64,000 nucleotides of DNA from CADEED01 sp964444835 (GTDB lineage Bacteria; Pseudomonadota; Gammaproteobacteria; Steroidobacterales; Steroidobacteraceae): assembly GCA_964444835.1 (NCBI GenBank), contig CAYUIT010000004.1, positions 60,679 to 124,678 on the forward strand, given 5' to 3'. Numbering within the stretch: position 1 is the stretch's first letter; each line of letters starts with the position of its first letter. Shown in pieces: positions 36,317-43,519 of the stretch. The translations under genes were made by a program, and so were the position numbers. The notes under the pieces are model-generated. The model saw only the letters and a list, made by a program, of their open reading frames with translations, did no database searches and was not told the DNA's origin.

Positions 36317-36331
36317 AATTCTGGCAGAATT
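36317..36331. promoter_or_regulatory. 15-bp perfect palindrome in the ygfZ/sdh divergent promoter gap
   Basis: AATTCTG-G-CAGAATT is symmetrical around one base and occupies half of the 31-base space between the two divergent start codons. Such a position suits a dimeric regulator that controls both directions. I cannot assign it to a known regulator. Confidence 0.45.
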
Positions 36332-36333
36332 CA

Positions 36334-36543
36334 GTGGTGCAACAGTCGTCTAGCAGCGTCCCACCGACGAGGGCGTCGGAAGAAGGGGGCGCGGAATCCA
36401 AGTCCGCTTTCGATCCAGCCACTGCAGTCGCAGTCGTGCCGCTCGAACGGGCGCAGCCTCCTCGCGAGATTGGCGGGCCATCCGGGCCTGAACCGACGCG
36501 ATTCGGCGATTGGGAAAAGAACGGCCGCTGCATCGACTTCTAG
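36334..36543 (+). CDS. Succinate dehydrogenase assembly factor 4-like protein (DUF1674)
   Basis: A 69-aa protein whose C-terminus, PTRFGDWEKNGRCIDF, is the signature of the SDHAF4/DUF1674 family; the eukaryotic member binds flavinylated SdhA and shields it until SdhB joins. The N-terminal 45 residues are Ser/Ala/Pro-rich and probably disordered, as in relatives. Two neighbouring GTG codons (36334 and 36337) could start it. It lies 26 bases upstream of sdhC, so it is probably the first gene of the operon. Confidence 0.85.
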   Translation: MVQQSSSSVPPTRASEEGGAESKSAFDPATAVAVVPLERAQPPREIGGPSGPEPTRFGDWEKNGRCIDF

Positions 36544-36569
36544 TTTCGATCGAAAGGGCCTCGCCGTCT

Positions 36570-36965
36570 ATGCGTCCGCGTCCGCTATCGCCGCACTTGG
36601 GTGTGTACAAATTCATGTACACGATGGCGCTGTCCATCCTTCATCGCATCACGGGTGTAGCCCTCTCACTCGGTCTCGTGTTGCTCATCTATTGGCTCAT
36701 GGCACTCGCTGGCGGTGCGAGCACGTACGAGCGCGCTTACGCGTGGCTGTCACTCGGCATCGTGCAAGTGGTCGTCGCGGGTTGGTTGTTAGCCTTCGTG
36801 TATCACTTGTGTAATGGGATTCGGCACCTGACCTGGGACGCCGGGCACGGACTCGAAAAACACGAAGCGCGCCGCAGCGCGAGCGTCACGCTGATTGCCA
36901 CCTTGCTGATTTTCGCAGCGCTGGCCTATCTCGCGTTCTTTGCCGGTCGTGGAGGTGCTGCATGA
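36570..36965 (+). CDS. sdhC: Succinate dehydrogenase cytochrome b556 subunit
   Basis: Membrane anchor of complex II binding heme b and ubiquinone. The ATG at 36570 (AAAGGG upstream) gives 131 aa starting MRPRPLSPHLGVYKF. It has three membrane helices, the SILHRITGVALS quinone/heme motif, and the heme-ligand His region HLCNGIRHLTWDAG. An earlier in-frame start would overlap the preceding gene and is less likely. It overlaps sdhD at ATGA. Confidence 0.95.
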   Translation: MRPRPLSPHLGVYKFMYTMALSILHRITGVALSLGLVLLIYWLMALAGGASTYERAYAWLSLGIVQVVVAGWLLAFVYHLCNGIRHLTWDAGHGLEKHEARRSASVTLIATLLIFAALAYLAFFAGRGGAA

Positions 36966-37342
36966 GCCTGCGCAGTCCGCTGGGTCGCGTGATTGGCCGT
37001 GGCGCTGCTGGTGAGGGCGTCGGACACTGGTGGGTGCAGCGCGTAACAGCTGTGGCATTGGTGCCGCTGACGGTTTGGTTCGCGTTGTCGTTGCTGGGGT
37101 TGCCGACGCTGCAGTACGTCGACACCGTTGCATGGCTGCAGCAACCTTGGAACGCCGTATTGACCACGCTGTTCATCATCACGGTCACGTGGCACTCGAA
37201 ATTGGGTGTGGAAGTCGTGATCGAAGATTACGTGCATGCGCATGGCCTCAAGGTCGGCGCATTGTTGGCATCGACGTTCGCGCACGTCTTGTTAGGCGTC
37301 GCCGGCGTGTTCGCCATCTTGAAAGTGGCCGTCGCTGGCTGA
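36962..37342 (+). CDS. sdhD: Succinate dehydrogenase membrane anchor subunit
   Basis: Second membrane anchor of complex II. The 126-aa protein has three hydrophobic helices, WWVQRVTAVALVPL in the first, and the heme/quinone region TWHSKLGVEVVIEDYVH with the conserved His and Asp-Tyr pair. Overlap with sdhC is four bases; sdhA follows after 48 bases. Confidence 0.94.
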   Translation: MSLRSPLGRVIGRGAAGEGVGHWWVQRVTAVALVPLTVWFALSLLGLPTLQYVDTVAWLQQPWNAVLTTLFIITVTWHSKLGVEVVIEDYVHAHGLKVGALLASTFAHVLLGVAGVFAILKVAVAG

Positions 37343-37390
37343 TGGGCTGTTGCAGCGGCACTGCTCGGCGGCAAGAGGGATTATTGCGAG

Positions 37391-39175
37391 ATGAGTGACT
37401 ACCAGTTCATTGATCACACGTACGACGTCATTGTCGTCGGTGCGGGCGGCGCAGGTCTGCGCGCAACCTTGGGCTTGGCCGAGGCAGGCCTCACGACGGC
37501 GTGCATCACCAAAGTGTTTCCGACACGCAGCCACACCGTGGCGGCTCAAGGCGGGATTTCGGCGTCGCTCGGCAACATGGGCGAGGACGACTGGCGCTTC
37601 CATTTCTACGACACCATCAAAGGCTCCGATTGGCTCGGCGATCAGGACGCCATCGAATTCATGTGCAAGGAAGCGCCAGCGGCTGTCATCGAGCTCGAGC
37701 ATTACGGCGTGCCGTTTTCGCGCACCGAGGATGGACGTATCTACCAGCGCCCGTTCGGCGGCATGACCACTCACTACGGCAAGGGCATCGCGCAGCGCAC
37801 CTGTGCGGCAGCGGATCGCACGGGGCATGCGATGCTGCATACCCTGTACCAGCAGTCGATCAAGAACGACGCGGAATTCTTCATCGAGTATTTCGCGGTC
37901 GACCTCATCATGGAGAACGGCGAGTGCCGCGGTGTCGTGGCGCTCGACTTGGCTGAAGGCAAGTTGCATCGCTTCCGTGCCCACACCACGATCCTGGCGA
38001 CGGGCGGCTACGGCCGCGCGTATTTCTCTTGCACCTCGGCGCACACGTGTACGGGCGATGGCGGTGGCATGGTGCTGCGCGCAGGTTTGCCGCTGCAGGA
38101 TATGGAATTCGTGCAATTCCACCCCACGGGCATCTACGGCGCAGGTTGTTTGATCACCGAAGGTTCGCGTGGCGAGGGTGGCTATCTCACGAACTCGGCG
38201 GGCGAGCGCTTCATGGAGCGCTACGCACCGAACGCGAAGGATCTGGCATCCCGCGATGTCGTGTCGCGTTCGATGACTGTCGAGATCCGCGAAGGCCGCG
38301 GCGTTGGCAAGGATCGCGACCACATCCATTTGCACCTGGAGCACCTGGGCCCCGAAGTGATCAAGCAACGCCTTCCCGGTATTGCCGAGACCGCGCGCAT
38401 TTTTGCGGGCGTCGACGTCACCAAGGAGCCGATTCCCGTACTACCGACGGTGCACTACAACATGGGCGGTATCCCATGTAACTACCACGGCGAAGTCGTG
38501 ACGATGAAGAACGGCAATGCCGATACTGTGGTGCCCGGTTTGATGGCTGTGGGCGAGGCGGCGTGTGTGTCGGTCCACGGCGCGAATCGTCTCGGCTCCA
38601 ACTCGCTGCTCGATCTCGTCGTGTTCGGTCGCGAGGCAGGGCGCTACGCGGCCACGATCGTTAAGCCGGGTCAGCGGCACAAGCCGTTGGCGAAAGATGC
38701 GGGCGACTTGGCGGTGGCGCGGATCGACAAGTTTCGCAATGCCAAGGGTTCGCGCGGCACCGCGCAGATTCGGCTGGAGATGCAGAAGATCATGCAGAGC
38801 GACGCGGCCGTGTTTCGCACGGGCTCGTCGTTGCAAGAGGGCGTGGCGAAGTTGCACCAAACCTTCGATTCGTTCAGCGATGTGCGCGTGACCGATCGCT
38901 CGCTGATTTGGAACACCGATCTCATCGAGACGCTCGAACTCGATAACTTGCTCGGGCAGGCGATGGTGACGATTACGTCGGCGGAGAATCGCAAGGAGAG
39001 CCGCGGCGCGCATGCACGCGAAGATTTTCCGCAACGCGACGATGTGAACTGGCTCAAGCACACGCTCGCGTGGGTGGATGAGCGCGGTCAAGTGCGCATC
39101 GACTATCGCGGCGTCCACTTGAATACGCTGACGACCGACGTTGAGCCGATTCCGCCGAAGGCGAGGACTTACTGA
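37391..39175 (+). CDS. sdhA: Succinate dehydrogenase flavoprotein subunit
   Basis: Oxidises succinate to fumarate and passes electrons through covalent FAD. The 594-aa protein has the dinucleotide-binding VIVVGAGGAGLRA, the FAD-attachment His in RSHTVAAQGG, FHPTGIYGAG and the active-site HGANRLGSNSLLDLVVFGR. The FAD link is normally aided by SdhE, encoded downstream. It shares one base with sdhB (TGATG). Confidence 0.98.
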   Translation: MSDYQFIDHTYDVIVVGAGGAGLRATLGLAEAGLTTACITKVFPTRSHTVAAQGGISASLGNMGEDDWRFHFYDTIKGSDWLGDQDAIEFMCKEAPAAVIELEHYGVPFSRTEDGRIYQRPFGGMTTHYGKGIAQRTCAAADRTGHAMLHTLYQQSIKNDAEFFIEYFAVDLIMENGECRGVVALDLAEGKLHRFRAHTTILATGGYGRAYFSCTSAHTCTGDGGGMVLRAGLPLQDMEFVQFHPTGIYGAGCLITEGSRGEGGYLTNSAGERFMERYAPNAKDLASRDVVSRSMTVEIREGRGVGKDRDHIHLHLEHLGPEVIKQRLPGIAETARIFAGVDVTKEPIPVLPTVHYNMGGIPCNYHGEVVTMKNGNADTVVPGLMAVGEAACVSVHGANRLGSNSLLDLVVFGREAGRYAATIVKPGQRHKPLAKDAGDLAVARIDKFRNAKGSRGTAQIRLEMQKIMQSDAAVFRTGSSLQEGVAKLHQTFDSFSDVRVTDRSLIWNTDLIETLELDNLLGQAMVTITSAENRKESRGAHAREDFPQRDDVNWLKHTLAWVDERGQVRIDYRGVHLNTLTTDVEPIPPKARTY

Positions 39176-39960
39176 TGGCCGAGTTTCGACTGCCTGCTCA
39201 TTCGCGCGTCCGTAAGGACGGCAATGTTCACAAGGCGCCAGCCGGGGCGAAGAACGTTCGCACCTTCAAGGTGTACCGCTTCGACCCCAATTCGGGCGAG
39301 AACCCGCGCGTCGACACCTACGAGGTCGACATGGATGCGTGCGGTCCGATGGTGCTCGACGCGTTGCTCAAGATCAAAAATGAAATCGACTCGACGCTCA
39401 CGTTCCGCCGCTCATGCCGCGAAGGCATCTGTGGCAGCTGCGCGATGAATATCGACGGCACGAACACGTTGGCGTGCACGAAAGCCTGCGCCGAGGTGAA
39501 GGGCGACGTGAAGATCTATCCATTGCCGCACATGCCGGTGGTGAAGGATCTCGTACCGGATCTCACAAATTTCTATGCGCAGTACGCGTCAGTGAAGCCG
39601 TGGTTGCAAACACGCACGCCCGCGCCGCCGGATCGTGAGCGTCTGCAATCGAAAGAGGATCAAGAGAAAATCGATCGCCCCTCGGCGTGCATCCTCTGTG
39701 CCTGTTGCTCGACGTCGTGCCCGAGCTACTGGTGGAACGGCGATCGCTATCTCGGGCCCGCGGCGTTGCTTGCGGCGTACCGCTGGATCATCGACAGCCG
39801 TGATGAAGCGACTGGCGAGCGGCTCGATGCGCTGCAAGATCCGTTCAAGCTGTATCGGTGTCACACCATCATGAATTGCACCGAGGCCTGCCCGAAGGAC
39901 TTGAACCCCGCCAAGGCGATCGCGGAGATCAAGCAACTGATGGCGGAGCGCCAGCACTGA
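39175..39960 (+). CDS. sdhB: Succinate dehydrogenase iron-sulfur subunit
   Basis: Carries [2Fe-2S], [4Fe-4S] and [3Fe-4S] clusters from SdhA to quinone. The 261-aa protein shows the ferredoxin-type CREGICGSCAMNIDG, then CILCACCSTSCPSYWW and CTEACPKDLNPAKA, with all expected cysteines present. The N-terminus is about 20 residues longer than E. coli SdhB. It is 13 bases before sdhE. Confidence 0.98.
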   Translation: MAEFRLPAHSRVRKDGNVHKAPAGAKNVRTFKVYRFDPNSGENPRVDTYEVDMDACGPMVLDALLKIKNEIDSTLTFRRSCREGICGSCAMNIDGTNTLACTKACAEVKGDVKIYPLPHMPVVKDLVPDLTNFYAQYASVKPWLQTRTPAPPDRERLQSKEDQEKIDRPSACILCACCSTSCPSYWWNGDRYLGPAALLAAYRWIIDSRDEATGERLDALQDPFKLYRCHTIMNCTEACPKDLNPAKAIAEIKQLMAERQH

Positions 39961-39973
39961 GCGCGTCACGCGG

Positions 39974-40222
39974 ATGAACGATGCTGCCGTGACGCGAAGA
40001 CGCTTGGCGTGGTCTTGTCGCCGCGGCATGCGCGAGCTCGACGTGTTGCTCGAGCGTTATTTGCAGCAGCACTACGCGACGGCGTCGAGCGCCGAACAAG
40101 CCGCATTTGCGCAATTACTCCAATTGCAAGATCCGGAGTTGGCGCGGTATCTCTTGGCGCGTGTCGATCCCGACGACAACACCTGGACGGCACTCGTCCA
40201 CAAGATCTCGCCGCGCGACTGA
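39974..40222 (+). CDS. sdhE: FAD assembly factor SdhE
   Basis: Small cytoplasmic protein needed for covalent attachment of FAD to SdhA. The 82-aa protein contains the diagnostic RRGMRELD (RGxxE) near residue 17, then the five-helix fold ending DNTWTALVHKI. It follows sdhB as in many proteobacteria and precedes ygfX, its usual partner. Confidence 0.94.
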   Translation: MNDAAVTRRRLAWSCRRGMRELDVLLERYLQQHYATASSAEQAAFAQLLQLQDPELARYLLARVDPDDNTWTALVHKISPRD

Positions 40223-40664
40223 AGGTGAGCTCGCGCTCGCGCGTTCGCCGCGAGCGGTCGCGAGTGCGCTCACGTGGGCGGGGGTCACGCTCACAGCAGT
40301 CGCATCGATTGGCGGAGGATTGCTGCCGTTTCGCGCAGCAATCGCGGGGCTCGCCATCGCGCTGCTCCTCCGGGCGCTTCTGCCGAGCTGCCTGCTGCTC
40401 GGTCCACGCGCTATCGAGGCGATTACGTGGAACGCAAACGGGGAGTGGCGGGTCTATTGCCGGCGCCCGGGTGGTTGGCAGTCCGCCACGATCAAGGCCT
40501 CGAGTGCGCAATGGGGTGCGAACTGGCTCTGGTTTGGCGTCGACACGGCGGCGGGCGGGCGCGCCGTATTGATTGACCGTGCGGCTGTTTCCGAGGAAGC
40601 GTTTGCGGAGCTGATTTGGGCACTGCGGGCTCACCGGTCGCGTGCCGCAACGGCTGGCGGATAG
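40161..40664 (+). CDS. YgfX-like small membrane protein (start uncertain)
   Basis: The C-terminal 130 residues resemble the YgfX/CptA family that sits beside sdhE (ygfY): two membrane helices (around TWAGVTLTAVASIGGGLLPF and AAIAGLAIALLLRALLP), then a WNANGEWRVYCRRPGGW-type soluble tail. The only in-frame starts before the membrane segment are GTG 40161 and TTG 40107, both deep inside sdhE in another frame, so the N-terminus is doubtful and may involve an unusual start. In E. coli YgfX is reported to affect cell shape and was once called a toxin; its role here is unknown. Confidence 0.6.
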   Translation: MSIPTTTPGRHSSTRSRRATEGELALARSPRAVASALTWAGVTLTAVASIGGGLLPFRAAIAGLAIALLLRALLPSCLLLGPRAIEAITWNANGEWRVYCRRPGGWQSATIKASSAQWGANWLWFGVDTAAGGRAVLIDRAAVSEEAFAELIWALRAHRSRAATAGG

Positions 40665-40732
40665 GAAGCTGGTAAACTGCCGGCCAGAAATTGAACTGGA
40701 TCACGGGTCTCCGCCCGGTAGCCACATTGTTA

Positions 40733-40760
40733 AGAACTTTTGTCGCCGTTCAGGGTCTAT
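40733..40760 (+). promoter_or_regulatory. Sigma-E-type promoter of the rpoE operon
   Basis: AGAACTT (40733-40739) and TCTAT (40756-40760) are separated by exactly 16 bases, close to the sigma-E consensus GGAACTT-N16-TCTGA. The rpoE start codon lies 65 bases downstream. Autoregulation of rpoE from such a promoter is established in E. coli and Pseudomonas; here it is predicted from sequence. Confidence 0.72.
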
Positions 40761-40824
40761 TCAGCGCCCATGGAGTTCTCGCCCAGGCTAGCCCTGAGCG
40801 GGGATCGTGGGTCGGGGGCTCACG

Positions 40825-41433
40825 ATGACGGCGGAGGTGTCCGACCTCACGCTCGTGCAGCGAGTCCAACGAGGCGATAAGGCAGCTTTCGATCTGTTGG
40901 TGCGCAAGTACCAGCACAAGGTAGTCAAACTTGTTTTGCGTTATGTACGCAGCCCGGCCGAGGCGGAAGACGTTGCACAGGAAGCCTTCATCAAGGCTTA
41001 CCGTGCGCTGCCGCAATTTCGCGGCGACAGCGCCTTCTACACCTGGCTGTATCGCATCGCGATCAACACAGCGAAGAATGCCATCGCATCGCGTGATCGC
41101 AGCCCCATCGATTATCACCTCGATCTGAACGACCCCGAGGAATCCTCAGGCATGCAAAACCGACTCCGCGATCCTGATACGCCAGAAGGCTTGGCACTGA
41201 CGGAGGAGATTCGGACGATCGTCAACTCGGCGATCGAGGCGCTGCCCGATGAGTTGCGAACGGCGATCGTGCTGCGCGAACTCGAGGGGCTCAGTTACGA
41301 GGAGATCGCGGCCGCTATGGAGTGCCCTGTCGGCACGGTGCGATCCAGAATTTTTCGGGCGCGAGAGGCGATCGACAAGCGTCTCCGCGAAGTATTCGAG
41401 GGCGGCCTAGGCCGCACGGAGGAGTTGGGATGA
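40825..41433 (+). CDS. rpoE: RNA polymerase sigma factor RpoE (sigma-24)
   Basis: Extracytoplasmic-function sigma factor for the envelope stress response. The ATG at 40825 is preferred over GTG 40807 because GGGGG sits six bases before it. The 202-aa protein has sigma region 2 (AAFDLLVRKYQHKV, then AEAEDVAQEAFIKAYRAL and TWLYRIAINTAKN) and region 4 (ALPDELRTAIVLRELEGLSYEEIA, VGTVRSRIFRAREAI). It overlaps the anti-sigma gene at ATGA, giving coupled synthesis of sigma and anti-sigma. Confidence 0.96.
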   Translation: MTAEVSDLTLVQRVQRGDKAAFDLLVRKYQHKVVKLVLRYVRSPAEAEDVAQEAFIKAYRALPQFRGDSAFYTWLYRIAINTAKNAIASRDRSPIDYHLDLNDPEESSGMQNRLRDPDTPEGLALTEEIRTIVNSAIEALPDELRTAIVLRELEGLSYEEIAAAMECPVGTVRSRIFRAREAIDKRLREVFEGGLGRTEELG

Positions 41434-42170
41434 ACGAGGAGCGCGATAGTCAGCTGTCGGCAATGTTCGATGGCGAACTTTCGGCGGCCGAGTGCGAGTT
41501 GTTAGCTCGGCGCTTGGCAAAGGACGAGGCGCTGCGCGGGCAGTGGTCGCGCTACGCGTTGATCGGTGCCGCCATCCGGGCCGATGCGGGTGTGCGGCTC
41601 GACTTCCGGCTGGCGGAGCGCGTGGCGGCACAAGTTGCTGTCGACGATGTCGCCACCGAGTCCGTCGAAGAGCGTGCGCCGGCGGTAGCCGTCGGAGCCG
41701 CTGGCGGCGCGGCGCCGGCACGTCGTAGCAATCGCTGGTTCAAGCCCGTGGCTGGCGTCGGTATTGCGGCGAGCGTCGCTGCCGCGTCGATTCTGTGGAT
41801 TCGGTCGGAGCCGACGGTGGCACCGACGCTCACGGCCGCGAATGCGCCGACGGTGTCGGCGGATTCGCCAGCGGTTTCGGCAGCCAGTACCGCCGGGCCG
41901 TCGCTCGCAACGACGCGCGCGCCGGAGCCGATGGTCGAGTTTTCGAATGGCGAGCCGGCGAGCTACGTCGTGCCGCCGGTGAGTGGTGCGGCGGGCTCGA
42001 TCGCGCCGGCCGCACTCGCCAATTACGTCGTCGCGCATAGTGAATTTTCGGGCCCGTTGTCGCGCCGGATGGTGCTCTCGGGGCTTGTAGGGAACGAAGT
42101 CCCGGCTGATGAAGCGCCGCCGGTAGAGCCGGCTGCGCCAACGACGGAGGCGGCCGATGGCGGTCGTTAG
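41430..42170 (+). CDS. rseA: Anti-sigma-E factor RseA/MucA-like
   Basis: Inner-membrane anti-sigma factor that holds RpoE until cut by a DegS-type protease and then RseP. The 246-aa protein has the N-terminal sigma-binding domain (SQLSAMFDGELSAAECELLARRLA and WSRYALIGAAIR), one membrane helix (about residues 110-127, VAGVGIAASVAAASILW) and an Ala/Pro/Ser-rich periplasmic part ending in an acidic tail. It overlaps rpoE by four bases and rseB by 14. Confidence 0.88.
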   Translation: MNEERDSQLSAMFDGELSAAECELLARRLAKDEALRGQWSRYALIGAAIRADAGVRLDFRLAERVAAQVAVDDVATESVEERAPAVAVGAAGGAAPARRSNRWFKPVAGVGIAASVAAASILWIRSEPTVAPTLTAANAPTVSADSPAVSAASTAGPSLATTRAPEPMVEFSNGEPASYVVPPVSGAAGSIAPAALANYVVAHSEFSGPLSRRMVLSGLVGNEVPADEAPPVEPAAPTTEAADGGR

Positions 42171-43164
42171 AGTCGTCGCGCTTTGCGGGCTCGCCCTCAG
42201 CATGGCGGCCCATGCTGATGAGCCGCGCGAATGGCTGGCGCGGATGAACGAAGCGCTAACGACTCGCAATTACGACGGTCAGTTTTTCCATGTCCATGAT
42301 GGGCGCATTGAAACGATGCGCATCATCCACCGGGTCGAGGGCCGCAGTGTCACCGAGCGGCTCGTGTCGCTCGATGGCTCGGGGCGCGAGTTCGTCCGCC
42401 GCGGCAACGAGTTGACTTGCTACTTGCCTGACAAGCGTACGGTGCTCGTCGAGCGTCGCAAGAGCGAAGGTCCGCTCCTCGGTGCGCTGCCCGTGCTCGA
42501 TGCCGCCAGCGCTTCGATGTATCAGATCAGCGGCGCAGCGGAGCGCACGCGTCTCATGGGGCGCAATGCGCGGCTGGTGCAGATTAGCCCGCGCGACGAT
42601 TTCCGCTACGGTTATCGACTGTGGATCGATGAAGACACGGCAATGCCGTTGAAGACGCAGTTGTGCGACGACCGCGGCCGAGTTCTCGAACAAATCGTAT
42701 TCTCGAGTTTATCGCTGCCTGCGCAGATTCCCGACTCGGCGTTCGTGCCTTCGATCGATACAACAGGCTTCCGCTGGTTGCGGGATACGGAGGGCGAAGT
42801 CGACGCTCGCCAAGCGCGCTCCGCGCCGGTGCTTTGGGAGGCGATGAAATTGCCGCCGGGCTTTCGCCTCACGAATCAAGGTCAGCAAGCGATGCCGGGC
42901 TCCAAGCAGTCGGTGTCGCATTTGGTGTTTACCGATGGGATCGCGTCGGTATCGGTGTTCGTCGAACCCAAAGCCACCGGTGCGCCGCTCGAAGGCGCCA
43001 GTAAGTTGGGGTCGTCGTCGGCGTTCTCCACGGTCATTGATGGACATCAAGTGACGGCGGTGGGCGAAGTGCCGCCGAGCACCGTGCGCTTCATCGCGAC
43101 GCAAGTGAAGCCGCGCGGTTCGCGTGAACGGGCGCCGCCCGCGTTCCAGCCGCCGCCTCGCTAA
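42157..43164 (+). CDS. rseB: Periplasmic sigma-E regulator RseB/MucB
   Basis: Binds the periplasmic domain of RseA, shields it from cleavage, and releases it when it senses lipopolysaccharide intermediates. The 335-aa protein has a signal peptide ending near AAHA, an N-terminal LolA-like domain (from EWLARMNEALTTRNYDGQFFHVHDG to about residue 205) and a C-terminal small domain (VSHLVFTDGIASVSVFVEP). In Pseudomonas mucB is followed by mucC and mucD; here it is followed by a glutaredoxin-like gene. Confidence 0.93.
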   Translation: MAVVRVVALCGLALSMAAHADEPREWLARMNEALTTRNYDGQFFHVHDGRIETMRIIHRVEGRSVTERLVSLDGSGREFVRRGNELTCYLPDKRTVLVERRKSEGPLLGALPVLDAASASMYQISGAAERTRLMGRNARLVQISPRDDFRYGYRLWIDEDTAMPLKTQLCDDRGRVLEQIVFSSLSLPAQIPDSAFVPSIDTTGFRWLRDTEGEVDARQARSAPVLWEAMKLPPGFRLTNQGQQAMPGSKQSVSHLVFTDGIASVSVFVEPKATGAPLEGASKLGSSSAFSTVIDGHQVTAVGEVPPSTVRFIATQVKPRGSRERAPPAFQPPPR

Positions 43165-43169
43165 GGCTC

Positions 43170-43421
43170 GTGCAGATTCCCTCGGGGCTGGTCGTTGTAA
43201 CGCGCGACGGCTGTGGGCTGTGCGACGCGATGCTCGACGAGCTCACCGAACTTGCCGGTCAGGTCGCGCTGCCTGCCTGGACGACAGTGGATGTCGATTC
43301 CAACCCAGAGTGGGTGCGCCGCTACGGACTGAAGGTGCCCGTTCTGCTGCTCGACGGCGCGCCAGTTTGTCATTTTGCGCTCGACCGCGCCGAGCTTCTG
43401 CGGCTCGTCCAACGGCGTTAG
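43170..43421 (+). CDS. Glutaredoxin family protein (DUF836-like)
   Basis: Small thioredoxin-fold protein of 83 aa with a CGLC active-site motif (in TRDGCGLCDAM), a central cis-proline in KVPVLLLDG, and a short C-terminal helix. It probably takes part in thiol-disulfide exchange, but the partner is unknown. It starts at GTG 43170, five bases after rseB, and lies 98 bases before lepA, an arrangement shared with relatives. Confidence 0.85.
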   Translation: MQIPSGLVVVTRDGCGLCDAMLDELTELAGQVALPAWTTVDVDSNPEWVRRYGLKVPVLLLDGAPVCHFALDRAELLRLVQRR

Positions 43422-43422
43422 G

Positions 43423-43453
43423 TTCGCATAAAGCCTTGTCCTGCCGGTATAAT
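43423..43453 (+). promoter_or_regulatory. Predicted sigma-70 promoter of lepA
   Basis: A perfect TATAAT at 43448-43453 lies 66 bases before the lepA ATG. The best -35 is TTCGCA (43423-43428) with a long 19-base spacer. The -10 match is the main support. Confidence 0.5.
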
Positions 43454-43519
43454 TCGCGGTTTGTCGCCGCCCTGGCCGAGCCTGCTCGCCTCGGGCCCTA
43501 AGCCCGCTGAGCTCTTTGG

